This document shows, one piece after another, positions 38,620 to 51,061 of a stretch of DNA of 64,000 bases. The notes under the pieces were generated by a model. That model was not told where the DNA came from, searched no databases, and saw only the letters and a program-made list of their open reading frames with translations. The stretch's first letter is position 1; each line of letters opens with the position of its first letter. The translations under genes and the position numbers were made by a program. This DNA is from Lactococcus nasutitermitis (GTDB lineage Bacteria; Bacillota; Bacilli; Lactobacillales; Streptococcaceae), in NCBI RefSeq assembly GCF_018403765.1, contig NZ_BOVQ01000003.1, positions 124,001-188,000 of the forward strand. The letters run 5' to 3'.

Positions 38620-39862
38620 TGACAATACTCCGTTTACGTAAGTATTTGCGGAAGTTGATAAATGACCAGAGAATATTAATCAGGACAAAACTTCCTGTCA
38701 CAATGATTGCTGCACGGAAAGAAATTGCACCTGCAACAGCTGAGCCAATCATCGGTCCTGTTACCATTCCAAGATTTGCTGCCATTTGATTGAAAGCAAA
38801 AATTCGCGAAATTCCTTCTTTTGGTGTGATTTTTGAAAGCAAGGAATTGACAGATGGCATGAGCGCTCCTGTTCCAAATCCAAGTAAGAAACGTAAAATC
38901 CCCAGTTGCCAAGCATTACTAACAAAAGCCATTGGCAGATAAATCGCAAATGACCATACAAGCCCAATCAAAATCAAACGATGATTTCCTAAACGGTCGC
39001 CAATTCTTCCCAGCGTTGATGATGAAAGCATAGCTGAGAAACCAACAGCCGATACAATAACTCCAGAGATGAACATCAAATTTGGAATAGATGGGCTGAG
39101 ATATCGGATGTACAAGGTTACAAAAGGCTCAATAGATTGTGTTGCGATTTGTAAAATAAAGGTTGTTACAAACAATCCAAAAAGAATTTGTTTGTTTGGA
39201 ATTTTTGCCAAGATATCTTTTGTTGATAAAAGTTCTCCTTTTTTAGGTGGAACGAAATCTTCATGTACCAAAAAAATTGTCAAAAGTGTTGCAACTAACA
39301 AAACTGAACCTGTGATAAGGAAAACATTTCTCATACCAAAGATTTCTGCAATCAATCCACCTAATGATGGTCCGACAAGTGAGCCGGCAATCATACCAGT
39401 CGAAAGTGTACCAAGAGCATAGCCAGATTTTCCTTTGGGAACTTGGCTTGCTATCAGTGCTGTCGCATTGGGAATGAAGCCCGAAAATAATCCGTTAAGA
39501 ATTCGCAACAATAAGAGAAAATAAACGTTCGGTACGAAAGCAAGTCCGCCCATTGTCAAGGTCATAATCGCTCCAGCACGTACCATCATTGGCTTACGTC
39601 CATATGTATCCGCAAGCCTTCCCCACAAAGGAGCGACTAAACCTGAAGCAAGTGCTGTTAAAGATAAAGCCAAGCCTGCATAAAAAGTGGCTTGTGAGAC
39701 AGATTTTATTCCTAAATCCTCAATATAAAGTGGCATGAACGGCATTACGAGTGAAAATGATGCTCCCGTAAAAAACGTTCCAAACCAACAGATGAGTAAA
39801 TTTCTTTTCCAGTTTACAGTTTTCGTTTGAATTCCTCTTTCCTTCTTATTTTCTATTTTCAA
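38609..39862 (-). CDS. pmrA: MFS multidrug efflux transporter PmrA
   Basis: A proton-coupled drug exporter of the major facilitator superfamily, 417 residues with 12 helices and the loop motif [17 protein letters not shown] between helices 2 and 3. The N-terminal [26 protein letters not shown] matches PmrA/NorA-like pumps. The start is an unusual TTG at 39862, only a few nucleotides after the coaE stop and without a good ribosome binding site, so it probably depends on coupling to coaE. The coaE-pmrA-rpmG order is also seen in L. lactis. Confidence 0.88.
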   Translation of the reverse strand: MKIENKKERGIQTKTVNWKRNLLICWFGTFFTGASFSLVMPFMPLYIEDLGIKSVSQATFYAGLALSLTALASGLVAPLWGRLADTYGRKPMMVRAGAIMTLTMGGLAFVPNVYFLLLLRILNGLFSGFIPNATALIASQVPKGKSGYALGTLSTGMIAGSLVGPSLGGLIAEIFGMRNVFLITGSVLLVATLLTIFLVHEDFVPPKKGELLSTKDILAKIPNKQILFGLFVTTFILQIATQSIEPFVTLYIRYLSPSIPNLMFISGVIVSAVGFSAMLSSSTLGRIGDRLGNHRLILIGLVWSFAIYLPMAFVSNAWQLGILRFLLGFGTGALMPSVNSLLSKITPKEGISRIFAFNQMAANLGMVTGPMIGSAVAGAISFRAAIIVTGSFVLINILWSFINFRKYLRKRSIVNEG

Positions 39863-39865
39863 ATT

Positions 39866-40516
39866 TTATTTTAATGTGTCAAGTGCCTGCAAAACTTGGG
39901 CTTGCGTTTCTTCAAAAGTTCCACTACTATCAATCACTTTATCAGCGTATTTCATTTTTTCAGTCAAAGACATTTGTGCGGCAATTCTTGCCTCTGCTGC
40001 TTTTTCAGATAAATTATCCCGAAGCATTACACGCTCCAATTGGATATTTTCAGATACTGCAATAAGCCAAATCTCATCAAAGCCATCATAATGTTGTTCC
40101 AGCAATAATGGAATATCCATAAAAATAACTGTATTTTGCACTGTTTTTTTTGACAGTTCTGTCAAATTATTATTTTCAGTCTGTAGCATTTTTGACAGTT
40201 CTGTCAGTAAATTATCACGTCTTGTATAAAGTTCTTCTCGAATAATTTTATTTTGCAGCTTTGCCAATTTTTCACGTGCTTTATCATCAGAAAAAACAAG
40301 CTCTCCTAATTTTGCCCGATTGAGTTGTTTGTTTTCATCAAAAAATTCTGTACCAAAATTTATCAAAATTTCTTGATACAGTTTTCCTCCAGGAAGTTGC
40401 AATTCATGTACTACTTTATCCGCATCAATCACACGAAATCCCTGAGAAATCAAAAAATCAACCACAGTTGATTTCCCACTCGCTATTCCACCAGTCAATC
40501 CGATTACCTTTATCAT
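39866..40516 (-). CDS. coaE: Dephospho-CoA kinase
   Basis: Phosphorylates dephospho-CoA in the last step of CoA synthesis. P-loop GLTGGIASGKST is at 6-17; DADKVVHEL and IFMDIPLLLEQ are the other family blocks. Residues 100-125 hold two palindrome-encoded LTELSK segments (104-109 and 118-123), adding about 20 residues compared with typical CoaE, placed before the conserved MDIPLL strand. Total 216 residues. The start ATG 40516 lies 6 nt after an extended -10 (TGCTACAAT) and has no binding site, so the mRNA is probably leaderless. Confidence 0.93.
   Translation of the reverse strand: MIKVIGLTGGIASGKSTVVDFLISQGFRVIDADKVVHELQLPGGKLYQEILINFGTEFFDENKQLNRAKLGELVFSDDKAREKLAKLQNKIIREELYTRRDNLLTELSKMLQTENNNLTELSKKTVQNTVIFMDIPLLLEQHYDGFDEIWLIAVSENIQLERVMLRDNLSEKAAEARIAAQMSLTEKMKYADKVIDSSGTFEETQAQVLQALDTLK
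40145..40167. repeat. Dispersed palindrome copy A inside coaE
   Basis: TTTTTTGACAG-TT-CTGTCAAA, in frame, encoding LTELSK (residues 118-123). Confidence 0.85.
40188..40206. repeat. Dispersed palindrome copy B inside coaE
   Basis: TTTTTGACAG-TT-CTGTCAG, in frame, encoding LTELSK (residues 104-109), about 42 nt from copy A. Confidence 0.85.
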
Positions 40517-40522
40517 ACTACT

Positions 40523-40531
40523 ATTGTAGCA
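40523..40531 (-). promoter_or_regulatory. Extended -10 promoter of coaE, leaderless
   Basis: TGCTACAAT on the minus strand; the ATG begins 6 nt after the -10. No convincing -35 was seen. Confidence 0.6.
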
Positions 40532-40568
40532 CAAATTTTCTATGAGCGTTAAATGTAAACACAGAAAA

Positions 40569-40605
40569 ATAAAATAGACTTTCTTAATTGAAAGTCTATT
40601 TTATT
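40569..40605 (-). terminator. Second terminator after pfl
   Basis: AAAATAGACTTTC/GAAAGTCTATTTT, a 13-bp stem with T-rich flank. Confidence 0.85.
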
Positions 40606-40621
40606 TTTATCAGCTGTAATA

Positions 40622-40652
40622 TTAAAGAAAAACCTGCCCGAAGACAGATTTC
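40622..40652 (-). terminator. First terminator after pfl
   Basis: AAATCTG/CAGGTTT stem with an 8-base loop and TTTTTC tail, 15 nt after the pfl stop; tandem with the one at 40569. Confidence 0.7.
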
Positions 40653-40667
40653 TCAATTTATATCTAA

Positions 40668-43004
40668 TTAGATATTTGAAGTGTGCATTACTTCGCTATC
40701 ATCAGTAGAAAGAACTTCGTGGAATACACGTTCAGTCAATTCTTGCTTTTGTTCTGGAGTCAGATATTTAGTGTTAACACAGTAACCAGAGATACGAACG
40801 ATAACATCTTCACCGCGCATAATCTTGTCATAAACATCTTTCAAGTCCATAACGTTCAAGTTAACGTGTTGTCCACCTTGAGTGAAGTAACCATCAAGAA
40901 TTTGAACCAAGTTTTCAACTTGTTCGTCACGAGTTTTACCAAGTGCACGAGGAGAGACCTGAGTTGTCAATGAAATACCGTCATTGGCATCTTTAAAGTC
41001 CAATTTAGAAAGTGAGTTAAGGTTTTGCAACCATCCACCACGAGCTTTGTTTGATGGGTTAGCACCTGGAGAGAAGAATTCAAGTTTAGATTTGTTAACT
41101 GTACCATCTTCATTAAGGTAAACACCTTTATGAACAGGAGAGTTACCAGTTTGTTTAGAGTATGCAACGTTAGAAGTGATAGTCAAAAGTGATACAGTAG
41201 CTTCAGCACCTTTGTAAAGTTCATGGCTATCCAATTTTTCTTTGTACATACGCATAACCATCTTAGCAAGATCATCAGCACGGTCATCATCTTCACCATA
41301 ACGTGGATAATCGCCTTCTACTTCATAGTCGTAGATGTAGCCATTTTCATCACGCAAAGTCTTAACTTTAGCGTATTTGATAGCTGAAAGTGAGTCAACA
41401 GTATTTGCGAAACCACAAATACCAAATCCCATGTTGATACCAACTTTAGTAGGCAAGAATGCCATTTGAACTGCTTCATAGTTGTATTTATCAGTCATGT
41501 AGTGGATGATATTCATAGCATCAACATAAGTATCAGTCAACCAGTCAAGAGATTTGTCAAAGTTAGCCAAAACTGTATCATAGTTCAATACGTCATCACG
41601 AACAGGTTCGATATCGAAGACTTTGTAATCTTTATGAACGTCATCATATCCACCGTTCAAACCAGTAAGCATAGCTTTCAATACATTAACACGAGCGCCA
41701 AAGAATTGGATGTTGTGACGTGCATTTTCGCTTTCAGGGTCAAGTGGTGATACACAACAAGAGATACAAGCCATTTCGCCGTAACCATCTTTAGCCATTG
41801 TTTCATAACCTTCATATTGAATTGAAGAGTGTTTATGAGACATTGACATAGCGTAACGTTTGAAGCTGTAAGGAAGTTTAGAATCCCAGAGAACTGTTAA
41901 GTTTGGTTCTGGAGCATTTCCGATAGTATCAAGTGTGTTGAGGAAACGATAGTCCATCTTAGTAACACGGTGACGACCATCAAGTCCCATACCAGCCATA
42001 GATGTAGTGATGAATGTTGGGTCACCAGAATAAAGTTCATCGTAAGCAGCAGCACGAGCGAATTTCATTGTACGAAGTTTCATAACGAAATCATCAACAA
42101 ATTCTTGGATTTCAGATTCTGTAAATGTACCACGAGCAAGGTCACGTTCAGCGAAGATATCAAGAACGATTGGTACACGTCCGAGTGATGTTGCAGCACC
42201 ATTGATAACACGACATACAGCCATGTAAGCAATGTTTACCCATTGGATAGCTTCTTTCACATTCATAGCAGGACGTGAAACATCAAGACCATACAAAGCA
42301 CCAAAATTTACAACTTGTTGCAATGCTTCGTATTGCATATTGATTTCTTCTTTAAGACGGATATTTTCGTCGTTGATTTCAGTGATAGCATCCCATTCTT
42401 TTGCTTTTTCTTTCATCAAGTAATCAGCACCATAAAGAGCAAGACGAGCATAAACACCAACGATACGTCCACGTGAGTAAGCATCTGGCAAACCAGTTAC
42501 TGTGTGAGCGTGACGTGCTTTACGAATGTTAGAGTTGTAAGCACGGAAGATACCATCATTAACAGAAGTCAATGTTTGGCTCAAGATTTCATCAAGTTTA
42601 GGGTCGATAGAAAGACCATGTTCTGTCAAAATCTTTTTAGCAACACGGAATCCACCTTTAGGCATGAAGTTCAAGCGGTAAAGTTCGCTGTTTTGCATAC
42701 CATAAATGAGTTCAAGATCTTTATCGTTAGCATCAACATATCCAGCAGGAATTTTGTCGATTGAAGCAACACGGTCAGTATCAAATGGGAAGCCAACTTC
42801 TTCATAATGAGCTTTTGTGTCGTCGATAATTTTCTTTACTTTAAGAGTACGTTCTGTTGGACCAGCGAGGAAGCTTTCGTCTCCATCGTATGGTGCGTAG
42901 TTGTTTTGTACGAAGCGTGATACACTTGCTTTGTCACGCCAGTCAGTTCCTTTGAAGCCATCCCAGGCTTTGTCAAAGGTATCAGCAGTAACTGTAGTTT
43001 TCAT
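40668..43004 (-). CDS. pfl: Pyruvate formate-lyase (formate acetyltransferase)
   Basis: A glycyl-radical enzyme converting pyruvate and CoA to acetyl-CoA and formate, the anaerobic mixed-acid branch. 778 residues, normal. The catalytic Cys pair is in [13 protein letters not shown] (about residue 415) and the radical glycine in [12 protein letters not shown] (about residue 750). [17 protein letters not shown] is also typical. The activating enzyme is not in this window. The gene is monocistronic, with its own promoter, a 5'-UTR hairpin and tandem terminators. Codon use is strongly biased, as expected for an abundant enzyme. Confidence 0.97.
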   Translation of the reverse strand: MKTTVTADTFDKAWDGFKGTDWRDKASVSRFVQNNYAPYDGDESFLAGPTERTLKVKKIIDDTKAHYEEVGFPFDTDRVASIDKIPAGYVDANDKDLELIYGMQNSELYRLNFMPKGGFRVAKKILTEHGLSIDPKLDEILSQTLTSVNDGIFRAYNSNIRKARHAHTVTGLPDAYSRGRIVGVYARLALYGADYLMKEKAKEWDAITEINDENIRLKEEINMQYEALQQVVNFGALYGLDVSRPAMNVKEAIQWVNIAYMAVCRVINGAATSLGRVPIVLDIFAERDLARGTFTESEIQEFVDDFVMKLRTMKFARAAAYDELYSGDPTFITTSMAGMGLDGRHRVTKMDYRFLNTLDTIGNAPEPNLTVLWDSKLPYSFKRYAMSMSHKHSSIQYEGYETMAKDGYGEMACISCCVSPLDPESENARHNIQFFGARVNVLKAMLTGLNGGYDDVHKDYKVFDIEPVRDDVLNYDTVLANFDKSLDWLTDTYVDAMNIIHYMTDKYNYEAVQMAFLPTKVGINMGFGICGFANTVDSLSAIKYAKVKTLRDENGYIYDYEVEGDYPRYGEDDDRADDLAKMVMRMYKEKLDSHELYKGAEATVSLLTITSNVAYSKQTGNSPVHKGVYLNEDGTVNKSKLEFFSPGANPSNKARGGWLQNLNSLSKLDFKDANDGISLTTQVSPRALGKTRDEQVENLVQILDGYFTQGGQHVNLNVMDLKDVYDKIMRGEDVIVRISGYCVNTKYLTPEQKQELTERVFHEVLSTDDSEVMHTSNI

Positions 43005-43031
43005 TGTATGAAAATCTCCTTTAGTTTCTAT

Positions 43032-43090
43032 ATCTGAAAGACTGTTTCAGATTACATATATAATTATATCATACAGTTTCGGAATTTCAA
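43032..43090 (-). promoter_or_regulatory. pfl promoter and 5'-UTR hairpin
   Basis: TTGAAA (43085-43090), 16 bp, TATAAT (43063-43068). Downstream, ATCTGAAA and TTTCAGAT form a perfect 8-bp hairpin at 43032-43052 near the 5' end of the mRNA, possibly a stabiliser. Confidence 0.7.
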
Positions 43091-43148
43091 TAGTAATATC
43101 GCTAAAAACGCACTTTCTTTACTAATACAGTCCTCTGTATTTTAATAT

Positions 43149-43168
43149 CTGTTATACTTTCTAATCAT
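43149..43168. repeat. 20-bp direct repeat, copy 1
   Basis: The sequence CTGTTATACTTTCTAATCAT lies between corA and the pfl promoter and is identical to 44179-44198. Confidence 0.9.
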
Positions 43169-43225
43169 TTTCTTTCTTTTTATCGCCTAATCTAAAAAAT
43201 TTAGTATTTTTTAGATTTTAATAAA

Positions 43226-43254
43226 GAAAAAACTGAACATAAGTTCAGTTTTAC
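43226..43254 (-). terminator. Intrinsic terminator of corA
   Basis: AAAACTGAAC/GTTCAGTTTT with a following T-run, overlapping the corA stop. Confidence 0.8.
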
Positions 43255-44168
43255 ATCAAATCTCTTTTCCGCAAGAACCATACGACCAAACCGCTAATTA
43301 TTAACGTACTTCCGAGAATTACCCACATCATCCAAACATCCGTTTGCCCTGCAATGGGTACATTAATACCATAAAATCCAAAAATCATTGCTGGAATACC
43401 GAGGACAAATGTCGCCGAAGTCATAATTTTCATGACAATATTCAAGTTATTGCTCACAATATTTGAAAATAAATCACGCAGATTTTCTAATAATTTTAGC
43501 TGAATACGTGTTTCAGTATAAGCTTGATCTGTTTCTACAAATACATCATAAATTCTATCTGCAAAACCATCTTCATCTTCTGCTCGCAAATAATCGATAA
43601 AATTTTTCAAAACATCACGATTATTATCTAAGGCATCTTCAAAATATATCAAACTCGCCTGAATTGCAATCATATCAACAATTTGGTCATTTTTTGTCGA
43701 ATTTTTAATTCCAACTTCCAATTTACGTCTGCGCGCCCGAAAATCTCGTAAATAATCATGATATATATGGGTCATTTGAGACATTACCTCAAAAATCAGC
43801 TGGTGCTTATAACGTTTATAGTCATATTCTCTCTCAAACATGGCTTGATTATCAATATCATGGTTCATCGCTAAAATCACCGACTCACTCTTTGTCCATA
43901 TCAAAGAATAGGGAAAAGTCGCTACTTCATTATAATTAGAAGCTGCTGGATATTGCAACAAAATCAAATTATTATCATTATCATCTGTTTCAAAACGTGC
44001 ATTTTCATAATCATCCAAAATTCCTCCCAAATAATCAAAAGGAAAATCAAAGGTCTTTGCAACTTTGCCAATCTCCTCACGTGTAGGATTAATGACATAA
44101 GTAAAATTTTTCATTTCATCCGACTTGATAAGTTTCTTCTTGTCAGATAACTCATAATTTTTAATCAT
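43251..44168 (-). CDS. corA: CorA-family divalent cation transporter
   Basis: A 2-TM-GxN family transporter, 305 residues. The large N-terminal cytoplasmic domain (1-240) is followed by two helices at about 245-265 and 275-297. The signature after helix 1 is GFYGINVP, that is GIN instead of the usual GMN of CorA, so Mg2+ is likely but other divalent cations are possible. The C-terminus is the basic FLRKRDLM. The gene is flanked on both sides by an identical 20-bp repeat. Confidence 0.88.
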   Translation of the reverse strand: MIKNYELSDKKKLIKSDEMKNFTYVINPTREEIGKVAKTFDFPFDYLGGILDDYENARFETDDNDNNLILLQYPAASNYNEVATFPYSLIWTKSESVILAMNHDIDNQAMFEREYDYKRYKHQLIFEVMSQMTHIYHDYLRDFRARRRKLEVGIKNSTKNDQIVDMIAIQASLIYFEDALDNNRDVLKNFIDYLRAEDEDGFADRIYDVFVETDQAYTETRIQLKLLENLRDLFSNIVSNNLNIVMKIMTSATFVLGIPAMIFGFYGINVPIAGQTDVWMMWVILGSTLIISGLVVWFLRKRDLM

Positions 44169-44178
44169 TGATAATAAC

Positions 44179-44198
44179 TGTTATACTTTCTAATCATC
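44179..44198. repeat. 20-bp direct repeat, copy 2
   Basis: Identical to 43149-43168; located in the corA leader. Confidence 0.9.
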
Positions 44199-44216
44199 TA
44201 TTTTTTCATTATAACA

Positions 44217-44242
44217 AAAAAGTTCCCCGTAGGGAACTTCAA
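44217..44242 (-). terminator. Intrinsic terminator of enolase
   Basis: AAGTTCCC-TACG-GGGAACTTTTTT on the minus strand. A TATAAT box for corA follows directly at 44209-44214. Confidence 0.85.
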
Positions 44243-44260
44243 CATTAGTATCAAACAAAA

Positions 44261-45625
<1,365 letters not shown>

Positions 45626-45638
45626 TTAATACAACTAA

Positions 45639-45667
45639 ATTCTACTATTTTTTCATGATTTTTTCAA
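45639..45667 (-). promoter_or_regulatory. Enolase promoter
   Basis: TTGAAA (45662-45667), 17 bp, TAGAAT (45639-45644), about 50 nt before the start codon. Confidence 0.7.
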
Positions 45668-45715
45668 GTGAAAATCTTAGCAAATTCATTTTTCATTTCG
45701 TTTCCGCTTACATTT

Positions 45716-46684
45716 TTATTGAAGTCCTGATTTTATCATAAAGTCTTGAAATTTACTTGTATCAACTGCTTTCCATTGACTCTGTGGTGCTTTTTTTGCG
45801 CTTTCAACGATTGACTGCAAAATAGGTGAATATTTGGGACAACTTTCTGCAAATTTTTGGAAGAGTTTACGATGTTCTATCCAAAATTCATCTTCATTTA
45901 CTAGGGGATAACTGCTATAACGCATAAATGTATCTATCAGATAAGTAACCATATAATCTCGCACACCATTTGGGAAATTTTGAGGTTGTTTTTCACGGAC
46001 AGCTTCAAGATAAAGACGACATTGAAGAGCTTTAACGTGTAAATATCTATCATGCGTGTTTGCTTCTTTTCTCCCTATTGAATTTGTATTGTACAACCAA
46101 GTATAAACTACTTTATCTAAGTAATAACTGTCTGTTGAAAGCTGGCTTGCCACACCTACAAAATAAGAATCTTCATAAATTCGTAATTTAGGATGAAATT
46201 GTAGATTTATCTCTTTGAGATAGGTACGTTTAAACCATTTAGCATAAACGGCTGAATTATTATTTGCTGCTGAAATTTTATATTGGTAATTTCCCTTAGT
46301 GTCTAAGTACTGCTCCATGAATTTAGCAACTATCATATCATGTTTTTTACTCTGTATCACGGAGAAAAATTCACTTAATGCTGCTGCATAATATAACATA
46401 TCATCACTATCAATAAACATCAGGTACTCGCCTTTACTATTATCAATTCCATACTGCCTAGCTAATCCTGGACCAACATTTTCTATTTCGTAATAATGTA
46501 AATCAAGATTTTCAAATACAGAAAATTGTTCTAAATTAAGTTTATCCCCTCCATCATTTACTAGGATAACTTCAATTTTTGAAAAATCTACTCCTATTTG
46601 TGTATTGATAGATGATAGTGCAATACCAAGCTGTGCTTCACGTTCATTTTTAAAGGGAATAATGATACTTACTGTTTTTGTCAT
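45716..46684 (-). CDS. Family 2 glycosyltransferase
   Basis: A cytoplasmic GT-A fold glycosyltransferase, 322 residues. TVSIIIPFKNE opens the nucleotide-sugar domain, ILVNDGG holds the first Asp, and FIDSDDMLYY is the DxD-like metal site. No membrane helix is evident. Relatives add sugars to cell-wall polysaccharide or teichoic acids; the acceptor is unknown. It stands alone between enolase and butA, with a RBS-poor start. Confidence 0.85.
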   Translation of the reverse strand: MTKTVSIIIPFKNEREAQLGIALSSINTQIGVDFSKIEVILVNDGGDKLNLEQFSVFENLDLHYYEIENVGPGLARQYGIDNSKGEYLMFIDSDDMLYYAAALSEFFSVIQSKKHDMIVAKFMEQYLDTKGNYQYKISAANNNSAVYAKWFKRTYLKEINLQFHPKLRIYEDSYFVGVASQLSTDSYYLDKVVYTWLYNTNSIGRKEANTHDRYLHVKALQCRLYLEAVREKQPQNFPNGVRDYMVTYLIDTFMRYSSYPLVNEDEFWIEHRKLFQKFAESCPKYSPILQSIVESAKKAPQSQWKAVDTSKFQDFMIKSGLQ

Positions 46685-46763
46685 ATATTTGCCTCACATT
46701 TCTTTATCTTTACTTATCATAACATGATAATGAAGCGTGTTCAATCCTTTTTTTCAACAAATA

Positions 46764-46794
46764 TAAAAAAACGAGTTCTCTAGGAACTCGTTTG
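46764..46794 (-). terminator. Intrinsic terminator of butA
   Basis: ACGAGTTC/GAACTCGT stem with T7 on the minus strand. Confidence 0.85.
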
Positions 46795-46804
46795 TCTAAT
46801 TTTA

Positions 46805-47746
<942 letters not shown>

Positions 47747-47855
47747 TTACCAACTTGTTGGCTTATTCATCTATCTGTCAACTGCACAGTAATTTTGGAT
47801 AAAAATGCTCAATATTTATATATAAAAATAATAATGTCATATCATCATTTTCAAC

Positions 47856-47885
47856 AAAAAAAAGCTAGATTTCTCTAGCTTTTCT
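47856..47885 (-). terminator. Intrinsic terminator of hpf
   Basis: AAAAGCTAGA/TCTAGCTTTT with T-run on the minus strand. Confidence 0.85.
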
Positions 47886-47888
47886 TTA

Positions 47889-48443
47889 TTATTCAGTTTC
47901 GATAACTCCGAAACGTCCGTCATCTCGACGATAAACAACATTTGTACTATTGCTGTCTCCATCTGTATAAACATAGAAGTCATGTCCAAGCATATCCATT
48001 TGTAACACGGCTTCTTCAGCATCCATTGGTTTCAAAGCAACGTGCTTTGTACGTACAATCTTAATTCCTTCGTCTTCAAATTCATCTGCTTTTTCAAGAG
48101 GAGCAAATTCGTCTGTAAAGACTTGACCTGTAGGAATGCTTGTTTTTCTACGATTTGTTCTTGTTTTGTATTTACGAATCTGACGTTCGAGCTTTTCTTC
48201 TACTAAATCAACGGAAGCATACATATCTTGTGAAGTATCTTCAGCACGAAGTGTCACTTGTTTTGCTGGAATTGTCACTTCGACTTTTGCACGTTTTTCA
48301 GTATAAACTTTGAGATTAACATAGGCTGTCACTTCATGACCGTCATTGAAGTATTTGTCAAGTTTTCCAACTTTATCTTCAATGTAGGCGCGGATGGAAT
48401 CTGTCACTTCGACATTTTCGCCACGGATATTAAATTTGATCAT
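47889..48443 (-). CDS. hpf: Ribosome hibernation promoting factor, long form
   Basis: Dimerises ribosomes into inactive 100S particles in stationary phase. 184 residues. The N-terminal ribosome-binding domain (1-100) begins MIKFNIRGENVEVTDSIRAY. The C-terminal dimerisation domain (about 125-184) reads IVRTKHVALKPMDAEEAVLQMDMLGHDFYVY. I chose ATG 48443, with GAAGG upstream; the frame is open 12 codons further but lacks a site. Confidence 0.95.
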   Translation of the reverse strand: MIKFNIRGENVEVTDSIRAYIEDKVGKLDKYFNDGHEVTAYVNLKVYTEKRAKVEVTIPAKQVTLRAEDTSQDMYASVDLVEEKLERQIRKYKTRTNRRKTSIPTGQVFTDEFAPLEKADEFEDEGIKIVRTKHVALKPMDAEEAVLQMDMLGHDFYVYTDGDSNSTNVVYRRDDGRFGVIETE

Positions 48444-48610
48444 AAGAGATACCTTCACGGTTCTTTGCAATACAGTCAATCAATTCTTTTTTTGACTTTT
48501 CTTACCTGTGATTATAGAACGACAAGGTTCTTTTCAAGTAATTTTTGCACTTTTCAGAACCGTCCTTTCCTTTATTTCTAATGTAATTATAACATGAAAC
48601 CTCTTTCATA

Positions 48611-51061
48611 TCAAACAATATGTGTAATTTTAATCTTTTTATTAGCTGCACCAATAGAAATTTTGTCTTCTGCTTTGATTTCTCCTGCTAAAAGTTGCTC
48701 TGAAAGTGCATCTTCAATTTCGCTTTGAATTGCTTTACGGAGCGGACGAGCGCCATATTCTGGGTCAAATCCTAATTCGGAGATAAGTTTAACGGCAGAT
48801 GGTGTGAGTTTGATGAGAATTTTTTGTTCTGCAAGACGTGAAATTAATGATTTGCTCATAATTTTCACAACTTGTTCAATTTCTTGTGCTACTAATGGAT
48901 GGAAAACAATCGTTTCATCAATTCTGTTAAGAAATTCTGGGCGATATTGATGTTTTAATTCTTCGAGAATACGTGATTTCATTGCTTGATAGTCTGCTGA
49001 TGCTGATTTTGCTCCAAAACCAACTGTTTTATCGTCACGCAATGAGGTTGCTCCTAAGTTTGAGGTCATAATAATGATTGTATTTCTAAAATCAACTTTA
49101 CGTCCTTTTGCATCAGAAACAAATCCGTCATCAAGGATTTGAAGCATAATATTGAAAACATCTGGATGTGCTTTTTCTACTTCGTCAAGGAGAACAACGC
49201 TGTAAGGATGGTTACGAACCCGTTCTGTGAGCTGTCCACCTTCTTCATAGCCAACATATCCTGGAGGTGCACCAATCAAACGTGAAGTGGAAAATTTTTC
49301 CATGTACTCGCTCATATCAATCCGAATCATGTTGTCTTCACTACCGAAGATGCTTTCTGCAAGGGCTTTGGCAAGTTCTGTTTTTCCAACACCTGTTGGA
49401 CCTAAGAACATGAAGCTTCCCATCGGACGACGAGTGTCAGCTACTCCTGAGCGTGAACGACGTATGGCACGTGAAACTGCTGAAATTGCTTCTTCTTGAC
49501 CGACTACACGCTTGTGAAGTTCTTTTTCTAGGTTAATCAGACGTTCACTTTCGGTTTTTGTCATTTGCTGAATTGGAACGCCTGTAAGGTTACTTACGAT
49601 TTTCGCTACACTAAGTTCGGTTACTTCTTGTTTTTTATCAAACTTAACGGAGAAATGATTGATTTTATCTGTGAGTTCTTTGACGGATAATTCGAGTTCT
49701 CGTGAGTCTTTGATATCAAGATGTGAAACGGCTTCGGCGAGTTTATTGGTGATTGCTGTGCGTTCATTTTGAAGTTCAATTAGCTTGCTTTGACGATTTT
49801 TTACTGTGATTTTTACTGATGCTGCTGCTTCATCAAGTAAATCTATTGCTTTATCAGGTAAACGGCGACTTGGCATATAACGCACGCTCAGTATTACGGC
49901 TTGTTTGATTGCTTCATCGGTAAATGTCACACTGTGGAAGTCTTCAAACTTGTCTTTTAATCCTTGAAGAATTTCGATTGTTTCATCACTTGTTGGTTCA
50001 TCAACATTGACACGAGCCAAACGACGTTCAAGGGCTTCATCTTTTTCGATATATTTTTGATATTCGTGATAAGTTGTTGCTCCAATCAACTGGAAATTGC
50101 CACGCGCAAGGGATGGTTTTAGAATATTTGATGCATCTGTTACAGAATCCATGCCGGCTCCTGCGCCCATAATTGTATGGAGTTCGTCGATGAAGACAAT
50201 CACATCTGAGGCAGCTGATACTTCGTCAACAATAGCGACCATGCGGTCTTCAAATTCACCACGGAATTTTGTTCCTGCAACGACATTTGCCATGTTGAGT
50301 GCCATGATACGGCTGTTCATCAAGCCTACTGGAACATTTCCAGAAATAATGCGCATCGCAAGTCCTTCGATAATCGCTGATTTTCCGACACCTGGTTCGC
50401 CAACGAGGACGGGATTATTTTTTGTGCGACGACTTAATACGTGAATGAGACGCTCAATTTCTTTTTCTCTGCCAATCATTGGATCAAGTTTGCCTTCACG
50501 GGCAACTTGGGTCAGGTCAGTTGAGACGGTATCAAGTGTTGGTGTTGTTGATGCTTCTGAGATTTTATGTGCCAAATTTCTCTTGGACATTGGAGTAACA
50601 GCTTTTTTCTTTTCTGGAAGTTTTAGCTGTGTCCGTTTTTCGAGTTCTTTGCGTAAAGTGGCTAGATTTATTTTTTGTAATTTTAAAAGTTGTGTAGCGA
50701 AGCCTTCATCATTTTGCAAAATTGCGTAGAGAAGATGCTCTGTACCAATTACTTTATCGCCATTGTGAATCATGACAATTCTTGCAAGTTCGATGATTTT
50801 TTCTGTGCGTGGTGTGAAAGTAAGTTCTGATTTTTTAACAGAAATATGACTTGAAAAGTCTTCGATATCAATGAGCATATCTTCTGCGTCCACACTGCTT
50901 ACGAGCAAAATCGTGTATGCCATTGAGCCCTGAATATTTGCAAGTGCGGCTAAGAGATGTCCACTTTCAATACCTGCATATTCATATGTTTTCGCATATT
51001 CGGCTGCCTTTTCTAAGACACGATTTGCTATTGGGGTAAATTCCGTTTCGTTATATTTCAT
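48611..51061 (-). CDS. clpC: ATP-dependent Clp protease ATPase ClpC
   Basis: An AAA+ unfoldase feeding ClpP. 816 residues: Clp N-domain (1-150), first ATPase with GEPGVGKSAI and VIVFIDELHTIMGAG, a short middle region, and second ATPase with GPTGVGKTELAK and VVLLDEVEKAHPDV. The ClpP-docking VGFGAKSA loop is visible. Its start overlaps the ctsR stop by 11 nt, forming the ctsR-clpC operon that CtsR itself represses. No McsA/McsB genes accompany it. Confidence 0.96.
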   Translation of the reverse strand: MKYNETEFTPIANRVLEKAAEYAKTYEYAGIESGHLLAALANIQGSMAYTILLVSSVDAEDMLIDIEDFSSHISVKKSELTFTPRTEKIIELARIVMIHNGDKVIGTEHLLYAILQNDEGFATQLLKLQKINLATLRKELEKRTQLKLPEKKKAVTPMSKRNLAHKISEASTTPTLDTVSTDLTQVAREGKLDPMIGREKEIERLIHVLSRRTKNNPVLVGEPGVGKSAIIEGLAMRIISGNVPVGLMNSRIMALNMANVVAGTKFRGEFEDRMVAIVDEVSAASDVIVFIDELHTIMGAGAGMDSVTDASNILKPSLARGNFQLIGATTYHEYQKYIEKDEALERRLARVNVDEPTSDETIEILQGLKDKFEDFHSVTFTDEAIKQAVILSVRYMPSRRLPDKAIDLLDEAAASVKITVKNRQSKLIELQNERTAITNKLAEAVSHLDIKDSRELELSVKELTDKINHFSVKFDKKQEVTELSVAKIVSNLTGVPIQQMTKTESERLINLEKELHKRVVGQEEAISAVSRAIRRSRSGVADTRRPMGSFMFLGPTGVGKTELAKALAESIFGSEDNMIRIDMSEYMEKFSTSRLIGAPPGYVGYEEGGQLTERVRNHPYSVVLLDEVEKAHPDVFNIMLQILDDGFVSDAKGRKVDFRNTIIIMTSNLGATSLRDDKTVGFGAKSASADYQAMKSRILEELKHQYRPEFLNRIDETIVFHPLVAQEIEQVVKIMSKSLISRLAEQKILIKLTPSAVKLISELGFDPEYGARPLRKAIQSEIEDALSEQLLAGEIKAEDKISIGAANKKIKITHIV

